A stretch of DNA of 64,000 nt, taken from the NCBI GenBank assembly GCA_028551475.1, contig CM052354.1:19863258-19927257 (forward strand). The letters run 5' to 3'. This DNA is from Casuarina equisetifolia. Lineage: Eukaryota; Streptophyta; Magnoliopsida; Fagales; Casuarinaceae. The translations under genes and the position numbers were made by a program. Shown here in pieces: positions 11,700 through 23,358 of this stretch (positions are counted from its first letter, which is position 1; each line of letters starts with the position of its first letter). The notes below the pieces were generated by a model that was not told where the DNA came from, ran no database searches, and saw nothing but the letters and a program-made list of their open reading frames with translations.

Positions 11700-12000
11700 A
11701 GAGTCCAATAACTATGATGGAAGCAGCGAATTTCCAGGCATCATCTACCTTAAAAATTAAAATAAAAAATTACAATCTATGTGAAAATGAGTCAAATTCC
11801 TATAAATATTATAACTATAAAATTTGCTCGCCACGAGCGAACTGGAGAAATCTCCCTTCTTTGGAAAGACCAAAAAGACTCATTCAAAATGTTTTAAAGA
11901 GCTTCAGAGAAAATGAGAAGCCTCCTCTGAGCATTCAACGTAAGTTCACGAGGAGAGCAATAAAGAGTTGCAGCAATGATCAGGGAAGTTCAGTGATGAA
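11700..12000. repeat. Dispersed cluster segment, copy 2
   Basis: Matches 6880-7110 in order (GTGAAAA, GCCACGAGCG, GGAGAAAT, ATTCAAAATG, TGAGCATTCAACG). Its left part (AACTATGATGGAAGCAG, GCATCAT, CTTAAAA) also matches 62190-62330. It is the link between the two other copies. Confidence 0.6.
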
Positions 12001-12084
12001 AAGTAGGATGTTGTAACACAAAGGCAAGAAGACCTGGCCTCAATGGTTAAACCCAAAGATATGGAAGACAGAGGAGTCACAGGA

Positions 12085-12470
12085 CCGAGATGTAGACAGT
12101 CCTGGACTTTGGTCGTCTTTTGTACAACTCGACAGCCGTGGATTTCGGGGTGCTGTGTGCCCTACTGACTACTCCAGCAGTGGGGTTGGTCTCTAACTTG
12201 TGACAAGGAACCAACAAGATTTTTTCTTCTTTGTTTCTTATGTCAGACCACCATTTTCCTTGTTAGATCAGCTTTTGACCGCACACGAAATGTGCGTGGA
12301 GGTCTGAGAACAACATTTTTCCTATAAGCAATCCCGATATAGCATGTCGTTGAGCGTCCACTTGACGTGGCGCATCCTGGACTTGGTCCAATCTTTGGAA
12401 GGAATGCACATCAACAGCCGTGTGTTTTAGGCTACTCTATGCCCTTCCAAAAGCTCCATCCGGCAGTGAT
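12085..12470. repeat. Diverged direct duplication, two copies about 275 bp apart
   Basis: Copy one (about 12085-12200) and copy two (about 12360-12470) share, in order, TCCTGGACTT followed by GGTC, a CAACAGCCGTG or CGACAGCCGTG block, a TGTG...CCCT block and an AGCAGTG or GGCAGTG block. No protein frame links them. It looks like a short unit duplicated in place long ago. Confidence 0.5.
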
Positions 12471-12479
12471 ATCTTCTAT

Positions 12480-14300
12480 TTAAAGAAAGTCTTCACACAA
12501 CTGCACATGAATCGTAAGTTTTAGACTTGCCCTCACACAACTAAGCATTTTCAACTCTAGTCTAGAAGCATCTAGGACTAGTGGTTATCATTCGAAGTTA
12601 TTCTTTTTCAACTTGAGGATCAACCCAATCCGAGGGCAAGACCTCGCTGTCCGGTGAAGGAAGCTTTGAAAAAAAAGTTTATCCAGGTTGGTAGACTTGG
12701 TGCTAGGGCGGCGGTAAATGGCCCCCCAACTCCCCACACCAAAGTTTCTTTTCCAAAACATGACGTACAGTTTCGGCAGAGGTGTTTAACCGGCACCAAT
12801 TGTCAGGCAAGAAGAACGAGGATTTTCGAGAGGAACTGCTTTCGGACGAAGAAGAGATAATGGTAGAATTATTCTAACCTTCTCTTAGGCTTATTTTAAG
12901 GGTTTTGTGAGCCGCATAGAAATTAGCAACTTGGAGAAGACTTGGAGGCTCGAAAGCTTGTATAACCTAGTGTGGCTTGAGGGCTTAGTGCACAAGGGAA
13001 TAGTGCTGAAGATTTGGAAAGCCTCTAAATTGCAGAGAAAACTATGTTGGAGTGATTATAGAATCAAGGAGTTTAGTGGAGAGAGCAATTAGATTAAGAG
13101 AGAAAAATATTACATTTATTTGTTTTTGATACTAATAATTTTCTTAATGAAAAAAGAGGAAAGACGAATAAAAATTTATCAACAACATTGGAAATAAGAC
13201 AAATTTGTTTGAATTACTATAAATTTTGTGTCTTGTGTTTCTTATTGCTTTATCTGTATATGTCCTTCAACATAAGATGCAATGCTTCTACCCTAACAAC
13301 AAGCGTCTAAACTATATTATTTAAAAATATAACGATTAAAGGATATAATTGAAGAGGTAATTTTTTTAAGTCTCAAAATAAATATCTATTAAGATTTATA
13401 GAAAAAAGTTATCGCTTTTAAAAAACACTCCCTCGGAATAAAAAGTGAGTTTTTTTGGGAATATCAAGCACTTGTTCCCGAGTACACAGTAGGAAAGCTT
13501 TGTCAACTTTATTTAATAGAAACTGTCCTTTCCCGGCTACACAATAAAATCAATTGCATAGACGTCTGGCCAGAAAGAGTCGTGGGTTTTATCTCTCCCA
13601 CCCCACTGCTCAACTTGGTGACTTCTAAGTCCTATGGTTGAAATTTAGCGCTTGCTGACAGTGGACGAGCAACGTACTTTTCCATTATTTCTTTGACCAA
13701 CGTCCATCACCGCAGCCGTCACGGCACCCATGAATGGAACACATAACAATCATATCTGGGCATGGTTCCTTCTGGCTCTCACTAAGCATCACTCGGGGCC
13801 TATTAGGAGAGAATCAGGAGACTCTGGGTGGAGCAGAAGAGAGAGTAAAGCTCAGGAAGAAAAGAGGAAAGTAATATAGTTCGTGAAAGTTAAAAGAGTC
13901 CAAAGAGGAGTTCAAACTTAAAATTTTAAAAAGTCAATATTATAATAAAGCGGGCAGATCCATATATTTTTGCAATTTTAGCAAGGTTATCGTTTGAATT
14001 CAAAATCAATTTTAGCAACCTGACAATTTATTAATTTGAGGGAGCATTAATGTATGTTTTAATTTTAAAACATACAAGATGGATTTGAATTCAATAAAAT
14101 ATAGTCTCTTTGTATATAAACAAGGCAGTTTGTATAAAAAACATAAAAATTAAAATACTTTTCTTGTATAAAATAAAAAATTGTTATTTTCTTTGACTAC
14201 TTTCAGTTTCTTTAGATCTTTTATTAAAAAAGTAAAGGGGCTAGAGAAAAGAAAAGGAATAGTAATACAAGAGGCTGATGAATAGTTTACATTATAATTT
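12480..14300. other. Intergenic, no recognised gene
   Basis: Only short frames, including 12654-12860, which has a basic composition but matches nothing I know. A phrase at 12625-12665 faintly resembles the DGKTLVS...GSFE start of an S-domain kinase but does not continue. From about 13900 the sequence becomes very AT-rich up to the Copia D insertion. Confidence 0.45.
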
Positions 14301-14305
14301 GAATA

Positions 14306-14931
14306 TGTTAAAATATAAAATCAATTGCCATGTCACTATCACGACAGCAACATGTGGCAAATCATAACTAGCACCCGTGTAGTTTCTTATGAGAAAAAGA
14401 GGCCGCGTCTATCACAAGCGTGACACCATCGAGGCAAACGACATTTGGCACAAAGACTCGTTCATGCACTACATGTGCTTCGTATTTAATGTTAATGCAT
14501 GAACAACATCTCTTCCTTCGTTGCTTTCTAGTCTTTATGGAAAGCACCTAAAGTTGAAAATCTGATGCATTTTCAATTAGAAGAGAACGGTTAACCTGTT
14601 GCCGCCGTGGAAGTCAAAAAGAATCATCCAATCTATTAATGAAATTTCAATTCAAAATATTTAAAAGTTATAGGGTTCTTTAAGCCTATCATTTTCAGAA
14701 AAAAAAAATTGTACTAAATTGCATGCTACGAATTTATCTATCTTCTATTCCATTTGAGTTTTGATTACTATAAAAAGATAACTTGATTATACTCTCAAAT
14801 CGTCAAATATACAAGCTTTCTTTTTCTTGTTCTTCATATCATTCTTTGTGTTTTTCATGTTTTTATTTTCTTATGTTGTTATTTTGATACACAAATTTTT
14901 ATAATATTTTGTAAAAAATCTTATTTTAACT
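14306..14931 (+). repeat. Copia D 5' LTR
   Basis: Starts TGTTAAAAT, ends TTTTAACT directly before the primer-binding site. Partner of 20503-21110. Confidence 0.85.
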
Positions 14932-16163
14932 TGGTATTAGTTTACAATATTTCAAATTAAGCCTTATCTTCAAGCCAACGGTTTAATAGGAGTTAAACAT
15001 TGATGATAAGGGTGCAATTGCTGGTGACTCCAATTTAGCTTATTAAGATTGGTACACGAGGGACCAAATTCTACAAAGTTAGGTTCTTAATGACTTTATT
15101 GTCATTGCTACAAGTACAAAATTTTTGCTCAAATTAAGGAGGTCCAATCATCAAAATTCATGGCTCATAGTACTACCACAATCTCAGCTCTTTGTCTTCA
15201 TTTTTAAGTGGCAACCAAAGTTCATAGCACAATGACTAGTTATCTTTAGGAGGCTAATGCAATTACTGATCAACTTTCTCTTCTTGATGAAACTATCTTT
15301 AAAAATGAGTATTCAACTCATGTTTTTTTAAAGTCTTAACACATCTATGCACCTCTTGCAGTTGTTGTTGCTATTCATACCAAAATGGCCTTTCTCCCTC
15401 GTGAAGATTTATGCAATTTACTCCTCACTTAATAAGCACATTTAGAGCTGGCTAAACAAGGCTCATTAGCAATAATTGCTTTTGTACTCTATTACCATCC
15501 AATCATACAAAACCCTTTCATATCCTATTGCAAGTTCAAGTGGGTGCTTAACCACTATAGCCAACTATGGATGTGCACAACTTAGTAGCAAACCACGTAA
15601 AATTTCATTTGTCAAATTTGTCACTAACCAAGTCATCTTGCCTGACAATGTCACTATAGTTATAGCCCATCTAATTCTAGGCCCAATCTAGCACATAAGG
15701 CTAGCAAAACCAAAAAAATACTTAGGCTAATGTGCTCCATAGGCATAATCACAAAGCTCTCAGCTTCAAGCCTTAAATGAAACTAATTGGTTTCTTGATT
15801 ATGGTGTAACACCATATCTTGCAAGATAATTATAATATTATTGAACTACTAAAATATGATGGTGATCAAGTAGTTAATGTGGGAGATGAAATGGCTTTTC
15901 CCATAACCCACAAAAGTTAATTTATCAAACTCTAAAAATATTAATATTTTTAATGTTTTTATTGTACCAAATATTACAACAAAGATTATTATCTATATCT
16001 AAATTTACAAAAGATAACAATTGCATTTTCTTACTTTATCCAAATTTCTATACCATATATAGTCTAACTATGGGATAGATCTTCCTATGAGTATTGATTG
16101 ATAATGGGCTTTATTGCTTGAACTTGAGTGACATTCACAGTCATTTATAACTTTTTCTACTAC

Positions 16164-17833
16164 TGTTTAGTGAAATATGATGTGTAAGTGTACATGTCAT
16201 ATAAATAATACAATAATGAGTAAGATATCATCCTATAGAGATTGGCGATTATTAGGCCAACTAATTATAATGATAAATAATTCCTAAATTTTTTCTAGTA
16301 AATCAAAATGATAAAACATGAATTTAAAAGAACTTGATAAACAAATTATGTTAGAGCGTCTGATTTCATCTGACTACTAGGTACGAATATAGATTATTTA
16401 TGCTTGCAAGTTCAATTTTACTCATGTGATGGCAGAATTTGCTAATTTATTCACTATCTTATATTTAGGTATAGTGAACCTACTTATCTCATTAACTCAA
16501 TATATTTCTATATGTGAAGTGAAATGAACTAAGTATATTAAGATTTATAAATATTTCAATTTACACCTAAAGCCACATAAACCATATGGTATATGTTTAT
16601 CCATATTAATCTATGGTTATACATTACAAGAAGCAACTACATGTCATTTCCTATCGATTTCTCACCTGTAAATCAACTCATCCAAATAATACTTAATCAC
16701 TTAAATGCATTAAACGCAGTAATATGTAATTTCATACACATACAATATCTTACTAAATATAATAATCATACCATTCATACATCATAATCAAGTTACATTA
16801 TAGCTCTAACAAACTAGACTAAAACATAGTATATGTATAAACAAAAACAATGTGGAAACTTGAATAAAGCATTCTTTAAATTAAAAACACAAAAGTTGTC
16901 ACCAAAGCATCTTCAATTCATAAAAATTTTGCACAAATATAAATATCAAAAGGGTAGAAGAAGTTTCCAGAAAAAAAGGGGGAGAAAACATGCTGAAACA
17001 TGCTGCCATGTGCCACTACCATACGTTCTCACATGCAACCACCGTCGTCCGCTACCACATGCCACCGTCATTCTTCATGAAAACCACTAAAAATTGCCAA
17101 AGAGGATGTCTAGATTGCCAATCTACTAAGAAACTATGCAAATCCACCACAAAAATGAGTAGATCTGATAGAAAAAGCTCAGACAGCATTCACCATCTTT
17201 TGTTGGAAATTGTCGAAAAATTGCATGCAACTACTACAAAATGATTGAAAATTGCAAATGGTTGCTGGATCTATTCCATTCTCGCTAGAAAACACCCTAA
17301 AATGGCCAGAAAAAGGAAAAGTATGCCCAGAATGGGTTTCTCACCAAAAGAGAATGTCAGTGGTCAGCTATCACATAACCACCATGCTTTCTGCTTAAGA
17401 TACGCACTGTTGCACATCACCTTTGAGTTTCAGCAAGCTCCCCTACTGCCTACCCGATAATCACACTCTCTCCTCTCTCTTTTCTTTCACCTCTATTCTT
17501 TATTTGCTTGACAAAAGGCTTCATGCTCAATCCAATTCCACTTAGACCATCACCCTCTCTTTTCCTTCTCACATGCGTTGTCTACTCCTTAAAAATCACA
17601 TATTTTCTCTTTCTCTTTCTCTTTTCCTTTCCACGTGAGTTTTCCATGTGTGATATGAAAACATTCTTTTGCATAGTTTGATACTTCTTCTCTTCTTTTT
17701 CCTCTATTTTGGGTTTGCTGCAAAACCAACAAAAGTTGAATAGATATGGATACATACAAATATAATTTAACAAATACTATATTATATATTACCTAAAATA
17801 GTTAAAATAACCCTATACACAATAGAGTTATTA
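16164..17833 (-). mobile_element. Solo LTR of Athila-like Gypsy family, inserted in Copia D
   Basis: On the minus strand this matches the LTRs of Gypsy E at both ends: its U3 start is a diverged copy of the GATAACTCTATT start and its end is the TTTCACTAAACA type. Perfect ACTAC repeats flank it (16159-16163 and 17834-17838). No internal Gypsy sequence is present, so it is a solo LTR left by LTR-LTR recombination. It splits Copia D near its GAG-pre-integrase region. It is about 330 bp longer than the E LTRs, the extra length lying in the middle around 16900-17600. Confidence 0.8.
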
Positions 17834-20502
17834 ACTACTACTATTAATTTAATGTCTAGCATTGTAAACTATGGGATCTTCATTATCAAAATGTAATAAG
17901 ACTAGTAAAAATAATAAATATTCACTTTATTGAAATATTCCAGCATCTTCTAATGCATGTCATGTTAGTAAAAGCCTTTGCTAGACCCACTTATCTACAA
18001 ACAATATCTTAAAAATGTCCTTTTAGACTTGGTCCATTTTGATATATGAAGGCTTATACCTATTACAACTTTGCACGGGAATTGATATTATATTTTTTTT
18101 ATTGATGATTATTCAAATTTTACATAGTTATATTCATGAAAACTAGAGATAAGCTTTTCCAAATCTTCAAAACTTTCAAACATCTGTTAAGAATTAACTC
18201 CAAGCCACCATTAAAAATATTCACACAAGTGAGTTTACATCTATTGCCTTTGAAAATCTATTGTCCAACAAAGGTATTTTTGCAATGCATATTAAGCTCA
18301 TGTGCACCCTTTCAAAATAGGATAGATAAAAGAAAACATAGGTGCATTACTAAATTCGACTTGTCAATGATCAATCATGCCCATATGCCATTTCAATACT
18401 AAGATTTCATTTTTGAAAGTGCAATACACATTATTAATCATTTGCTAAGCCTTAATCATAGAAAACAAAACTTGAAAAAAATCATTTCATCAAAAACCCA
18501 TTATATCTCATTTACAGATTCTTAGGTGTTTGGTATTTCCCTATTTGTGACCTTATACCCAAAATAAACTAAATGTTTGTTTTGAACAATATGTATTTCT
18601 TGGATATCCTAAGGGTATAAGGGATTTCGCCACCTCTATCTATGAACAATTTACACTATAGAATATGTTATTTGATGAAAATATATTTCCTTTTCAACAA
18701 ACAACAAAAACACTAAATCTTGGCACTTATTCTATAATGTCATTTCCTTTCAACATTTCTCATCTTTCTCTTAGAATTACTCAAGCTACATTTGCACAAA
18801 CATTAAATAAATAACATGAAAATCTTGAGTCATCACCATAATCTTCTTCACTTCTTACACTAGGTTATCCCATGGTAACAAAACCCAAAAGGGAGGGATA
18901 ATATCTAAGCACACTTTATTGTGCAATTATACGTATGCCCTCACTACTTTTGAATATCATTATATCAAACCTCAAAACTATATAGAAGCATTTAAAGACC
19001 ATAATTGGCATAATTCTATGACATAAGAATATATTACATTACTAAAAAATAGGACATGAGATTAATTCCTCCACTACCATATATTTATTCCTATAGATTG
19101 CAATTGGGTATACAAAGCCAAACAAAAATCGAATGACACACTTAAATGATTTCAAGCCTAACTTCTTGTCAAGGGATTTCACCAACATCTGGATAATGAC
19201 TATCATAACACTTTTAGTCATGTTGCAAAGCTAGTTACAACCAAAACAATAATTGCTCTAGCATATATGCAAGGATGGAAAATAAAACAATTTGATGTCA
19301 AAAATGCCTCCTTGCATGGTATATTGAATGAAAAAGTATATATCATTCAACCCCAAATACTTTTGTTAATTTTACCAAGCCACACCTTTTGTGTCATTTA
19401 AAACGATTCCTTTGTGGGTTACAATAGGCTCCACAAGCATGAAATCTTCTTTTTAGTCAATTTCTTCAAAACATTGGCTTTACAATTTCCAAAAAAAAAA
19501 AATTTCCTTATTTACCTTACATATAACTACTTACAATATTTTTCTCCTCATTTATGTTGACAATATAATATCTATAGGAAGTTTTATGGCAATATTGTCA
19601 TTTATTCTTGAACAACTTAAAAATGAATTTAATGTAAAGGATTTAAGTGATTTACACTACTTTTTAGGAATTGAAGTTCAATTCAAATCAAGGGCTATTA
19701 CTTCATCATGCAAAGTTTGCTAATGAAATTACTTTCCATGCCAAAATAGGTGTAGTAAAAAATATTTTTACATCCTGCACCACAAGCCATCCACTATAAA
19801 TACATGATGCTAAACCATACTTTAATCCCACACACTATTGTAATATTGTTGGATCTTTTTAATATGTAACCCTCACACATCTTAATATTTCATATGTGAT
19901 TAATATAATGTGTCAATATATGCACACATTGCCTATTATTCATTGGACATGTGTTAAACATATTCTATGATTTTTGGTAGACACACCAAGACATAGGATT
20001 CAAATCACAAAAACATTAACCAATAACCTCCATGTTTATTATGATACTAGATGGGCTGATGATCATAATGATAGAAAATCAATTAGAGGATTTTTTTAAA
20101 ATAAATCTTATTTCTTAAAGTTTTAGAAAATAAAGGACTATTGCTTACTCTAATATAAACATTGAGTTTAAATGTCTTATTGATACTCTTGTATAACTTA
20201 TTTGGATAGAAGCTTTCTACAAGATCAACATGTTCAACTACCTCATTCTCCCAAACTATGTTGTGATAACTTATCAACCATGTATCTCACAACTAATCTT
20301 GCCTTTTACGCTCAAGCAAAACATGTTTAAATTGATTTTTATTTTATTCATGAGAGAATCAAAATAAATAAACTTTTTGTACACTTCATTTCTTCTATTA
20401 ATCAACTAGTTGACATCATTATGAAATATCTCTCCTATACTTGATTCAAGCCATTGCAAAACAAGCTAATAGTGCAAAATGACATGGAAGTTTGCATAGT
20501 GA

Positions 20503-21110
20503 TGTTAAAATAAAAAATCAATTGCCACATCAGCAACACATGGCAAAACTTCAATAGCACACATGGAAGCATCTTAGGGAAATAGGCTAGCTCTTGTATC
20601 ACATGCATGCCATTATTAAGGCAAATGATGTTTGGTGTAAAGATGTGTGCCTAGACTACATGTGTTTCATCTTCAGCATTATGCATGAATGATGTCTCTT
20701 CCCCACTAAATTTCAACCATTTTGGAAAACACCTAAAGCTGAAATCTAAGGCATTTCAATCAAAAAAGAAAGGTTAACTTATTCCCATGGAAGCCAAAAA
20801 GAATTTTGAACTCTATTGATGAAATTTCAATTTAAAAAATTCAAAAGTTTTAAAATTTTTTAAGCCTACCGTTTTTAGAAGAAATTTGTATAAAATTCAT
20901 TGATATGAATTAGTCTATCTTTTATTCCATTTAGGTTTTGATTACTATCAAAAGGCAATTTAATTGTACTATTAAATAATCAAATATACAGCTTTTTTTT
21001 CTCATTGTTCTTTATATTGTTCTTTGTATTTTTCATTTTTTTTATTTTCTTGTGTTGTTATTTTTGTCCACAAATTTTTACAATATTTTATGGAAATTCT
21101 TGTTTTTACT
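20503..21110 (+). repeat. Copia D 3' LTR
   Basis: Aligns with 14306-14931; followed by the GAATA target duplication. The expected purine tract before it is badly decayed. Confidence 0.85.
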
Positions 21111-21115
21111 GAATA

Positions 21116-22747
21116 AAATGTTCAACCTAAAGAATCCAAATACTACCTCATATCATCTTTCTTTCTAGATAGCATCAAATTTGACAAAAGAGTAAAATAA
21201 TGTCTAATTCTAAATGTTAGATAAGTTTCATATTGAATGGTTTCTTATACTTAGATATAAATTCAAAAAATGTATACCAAATGTATGCATGAAGATTGTG
21301 TGAATGACATTATTAATGAACCCATAGCAAGATGGACTATTAGAAGTAACAAGGATGCTTTGTTATTTGTTTATTTTTTCTTAAGCAAGCAAGATAAAGG
21401 AAAGTATATATAATTTTCCTTATATGTTATAAAGGTACATGTTTATGAGTTAAGTTGGATTCAATTATATAAGTTTTGAGAAAAATATAAATGAAATAAA
21501 AAAATATAAATAACGTCATACTTTTCTTTAACATGAAGAGTGATACATTAGTCTTAAAAAAAAATGGATGGTGTAATTCAATAATATTTTTAGGATGATC
21601 AATCATGATCTTTAAAATTAAAATGTTTGTTGGATAAGAATCAATACATAGAAAATAGAAAGTAGAATGGGACTTAAATCCATGTAATAGTATAATTAGA
21701 TGCAGCTCAAGGATTTTAGTAGAAATATGAGTAAGCAAGCCACAAAAAAAAGGGGTAAATGCTCTTTAGAGGCAATGCATTTTGGTTATTTGCTTAACAC
21801 AAAAAGCTATAGTTGGAGAGTCTATTGATTGAGACATCCTAGAGTTGGTCTAGTCTTTTGGAAGAGAAAAACACAATTCCACAAAAGTCTATTTCGTAAT
21901 GCCTTTCTAAATGCTTCATTACTTACTCTTTCTTATAACATGTTAGCTAGGAACCAAAGAACTGCTTAGGCTTAAAAAAAAATCAATAATCATTTATAAA
22001 TGTTTGCCAAAATCTATAGTTAGGAAGTCTAGTGCTAGCCCTATGGTTAAGATATTTAGTTGCAATCCTATATTTTGGTGGTCATCTACGTGATGTAGAC
22101 CATTATAGGCATGGTCTAGAATTTTTGCAGAGTTGTATATAATTAACAACAAGGCATCATAGTATAATACTTTTGGCCAACATGAAAGATCATCAATGTG
22201 TTTGCCAGCATCCTAATCCTTTGGAATTAAAGAGCTTTAGAAGTAGAAATCAATGGAGGTTCTTGCTTCCACGGTTGTTGGTCCACGCATACTTTTTTTC
22301 TTATTTATATCCTCCTTTGGGGTAAATAGCATTACACAAACCCATACTAAGTTTGCAAACTTTTAAATGAAGGCAAGACCTTTGTTGATGGTTCACACAA
22401 CTATTAGACTTCGGAATCTTGTCTTGATGTGGAATGACTCAAAAAGATATAATTGCACAAGCCTTTGTAATGGCATTTGATTCAATGGTTTTCTAGAATA
22501 AAGACCAAATCTAGTTTTTGTATTTAAGTTTCTCACTAACGAGGATAAGGTCTATTACATGTACTACCTAAAAAATAAGTTTGTTATCTTAAAATGGTTC
22601 TTTTATGAATACTTCTCAAATAAAATTGTAGACTTTTTCATTTTTGGTATGGACTTCTTTCAATCTATGATTTACTTAAGTTATCATATGCCCTTTATTT
22701 AGTAATAAAGTCAATCTTCCATAACATTCTAAGTAACTAAAAGTCGA
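21116..22747. other. Unassigned AT-rich stretch between Copia D and the Copia A complex
   Basis: No reliable protein or repeat boundary could be seen. A minus-strand frame at 21427-21738 is hydrophobic low-complexity and not convincing. Confidence 0.4.
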
Positions 22748-22908
22748 TTGTCACTTTGTATGAGAAAAGGTCACACAAGGGACTTTGCTCATTGGGTTCA
22801 TACCAGCAAACTAACAATTTGTAAATATTTTTATAAAAGCTTTATCAATGGAGACTTTGAATCACTTCGAGCCAAACTGTACATCACAGTGCCAAATTTA
22901 TGGGGGAG
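22748..22908 (+). pseudogene. Tail of a Copia polyprotein and polypurine tract, upstream of LTR A1
   Basis: About 50 codons resemble the end of a Copia RNase H/C-terminal region (WVHTSK, then FESLRAKLYIT, then PNLWGSV), followed by a TGGGGGAG purine tract that abuts the LTR at 22909. It indicates that the LTR at 22909 once served as the 3' LTR of an element lying to its left, while the same LTR is followed by gag on its right. Confidence 0.6.
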
Positions 22909-23358
22909 TGTTAAAGAATCTCTCCCAAAGCAAGTCCATACTAGAACTCAAAGAAAATATCTACCTAGAAGAGAAGCAACCACATTAACACAATAATGAA
23001 AAGGCAAAGATGGCCTCCCCCTATACCATTTCACCTTACTTATCACTAACTAAAACCATAAAAGCGTTTACCCTTCACTTTGCATCGTCATCTTTTGAGA
23101 CCTTTTTTTAGCTTTCCTAACCATGCATGCTACAACTTCAAAATCAAATTCAAATCCAAAATGAATCCCTGTTACACAATGGTCTCTTACCTACTCTTGA
23201 ATATAAGCAATAACTATATGGCAATATCTTTCTAATAATTTCCATTTGTTTTGATACTTGTATTCATGTATTCTCTGTGTTCTTCTTATAGTTCTTCAAA
23301 TATAAGCTTAGTTTAACTACCTTTAGATTCTCTATTGTCTTTTTTCTTAATTTCTTTA
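22909..23358 (+). repeat. Copia A 5' LTR (A1)
   Basis: Starts TGTTAAAGAATCTCTCCC; aligns with 34555-34926 and continues in 46611-46660 through the TTTATTGTCTTTTTTCTTAA-type end. Confidence 0.75.

Larger units (their letters stand above)
14306..21110 (+). mobile_element. Copia D, complete but decayed LTR retrotransposon
   Basis: 5' LTR 14306-14931 (626 bp) and 3' LTR 20503-21110 (608 bp) align along their length, and GAATA flanks both sides (14301-14305, 21111-21115) as target duplication. A primer-binding site TGGTATTAG follows the 5' LTR at 14932. Internal order on the plus strand is Copia: gag-like remnants about 15200-15700, GAG-pre-integrase about 17860-17990, integrase start about 18000-18120 (LVHFDI, then YYIFFIDDYSNFT), reverse transcriptase about 19080-19700 (NWVYKAK, then QFDVKNASLHG), RNase H about 20040-20450. 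Many stops and shifts make it non-coding. Both LTRs end in ...ACT, not the canonical CA. It carries the solo LTR at 16164-17833. Confidence 0.85.

Noticed and set aside
12625..12665. Possible fourth S-domain kinase relic (KTSLSGEGSFE-like reading)
   Set aside because: Only about 12 codons resemble the family, the flanking frame does not continue, and no signal peptide or lectin residues follow.
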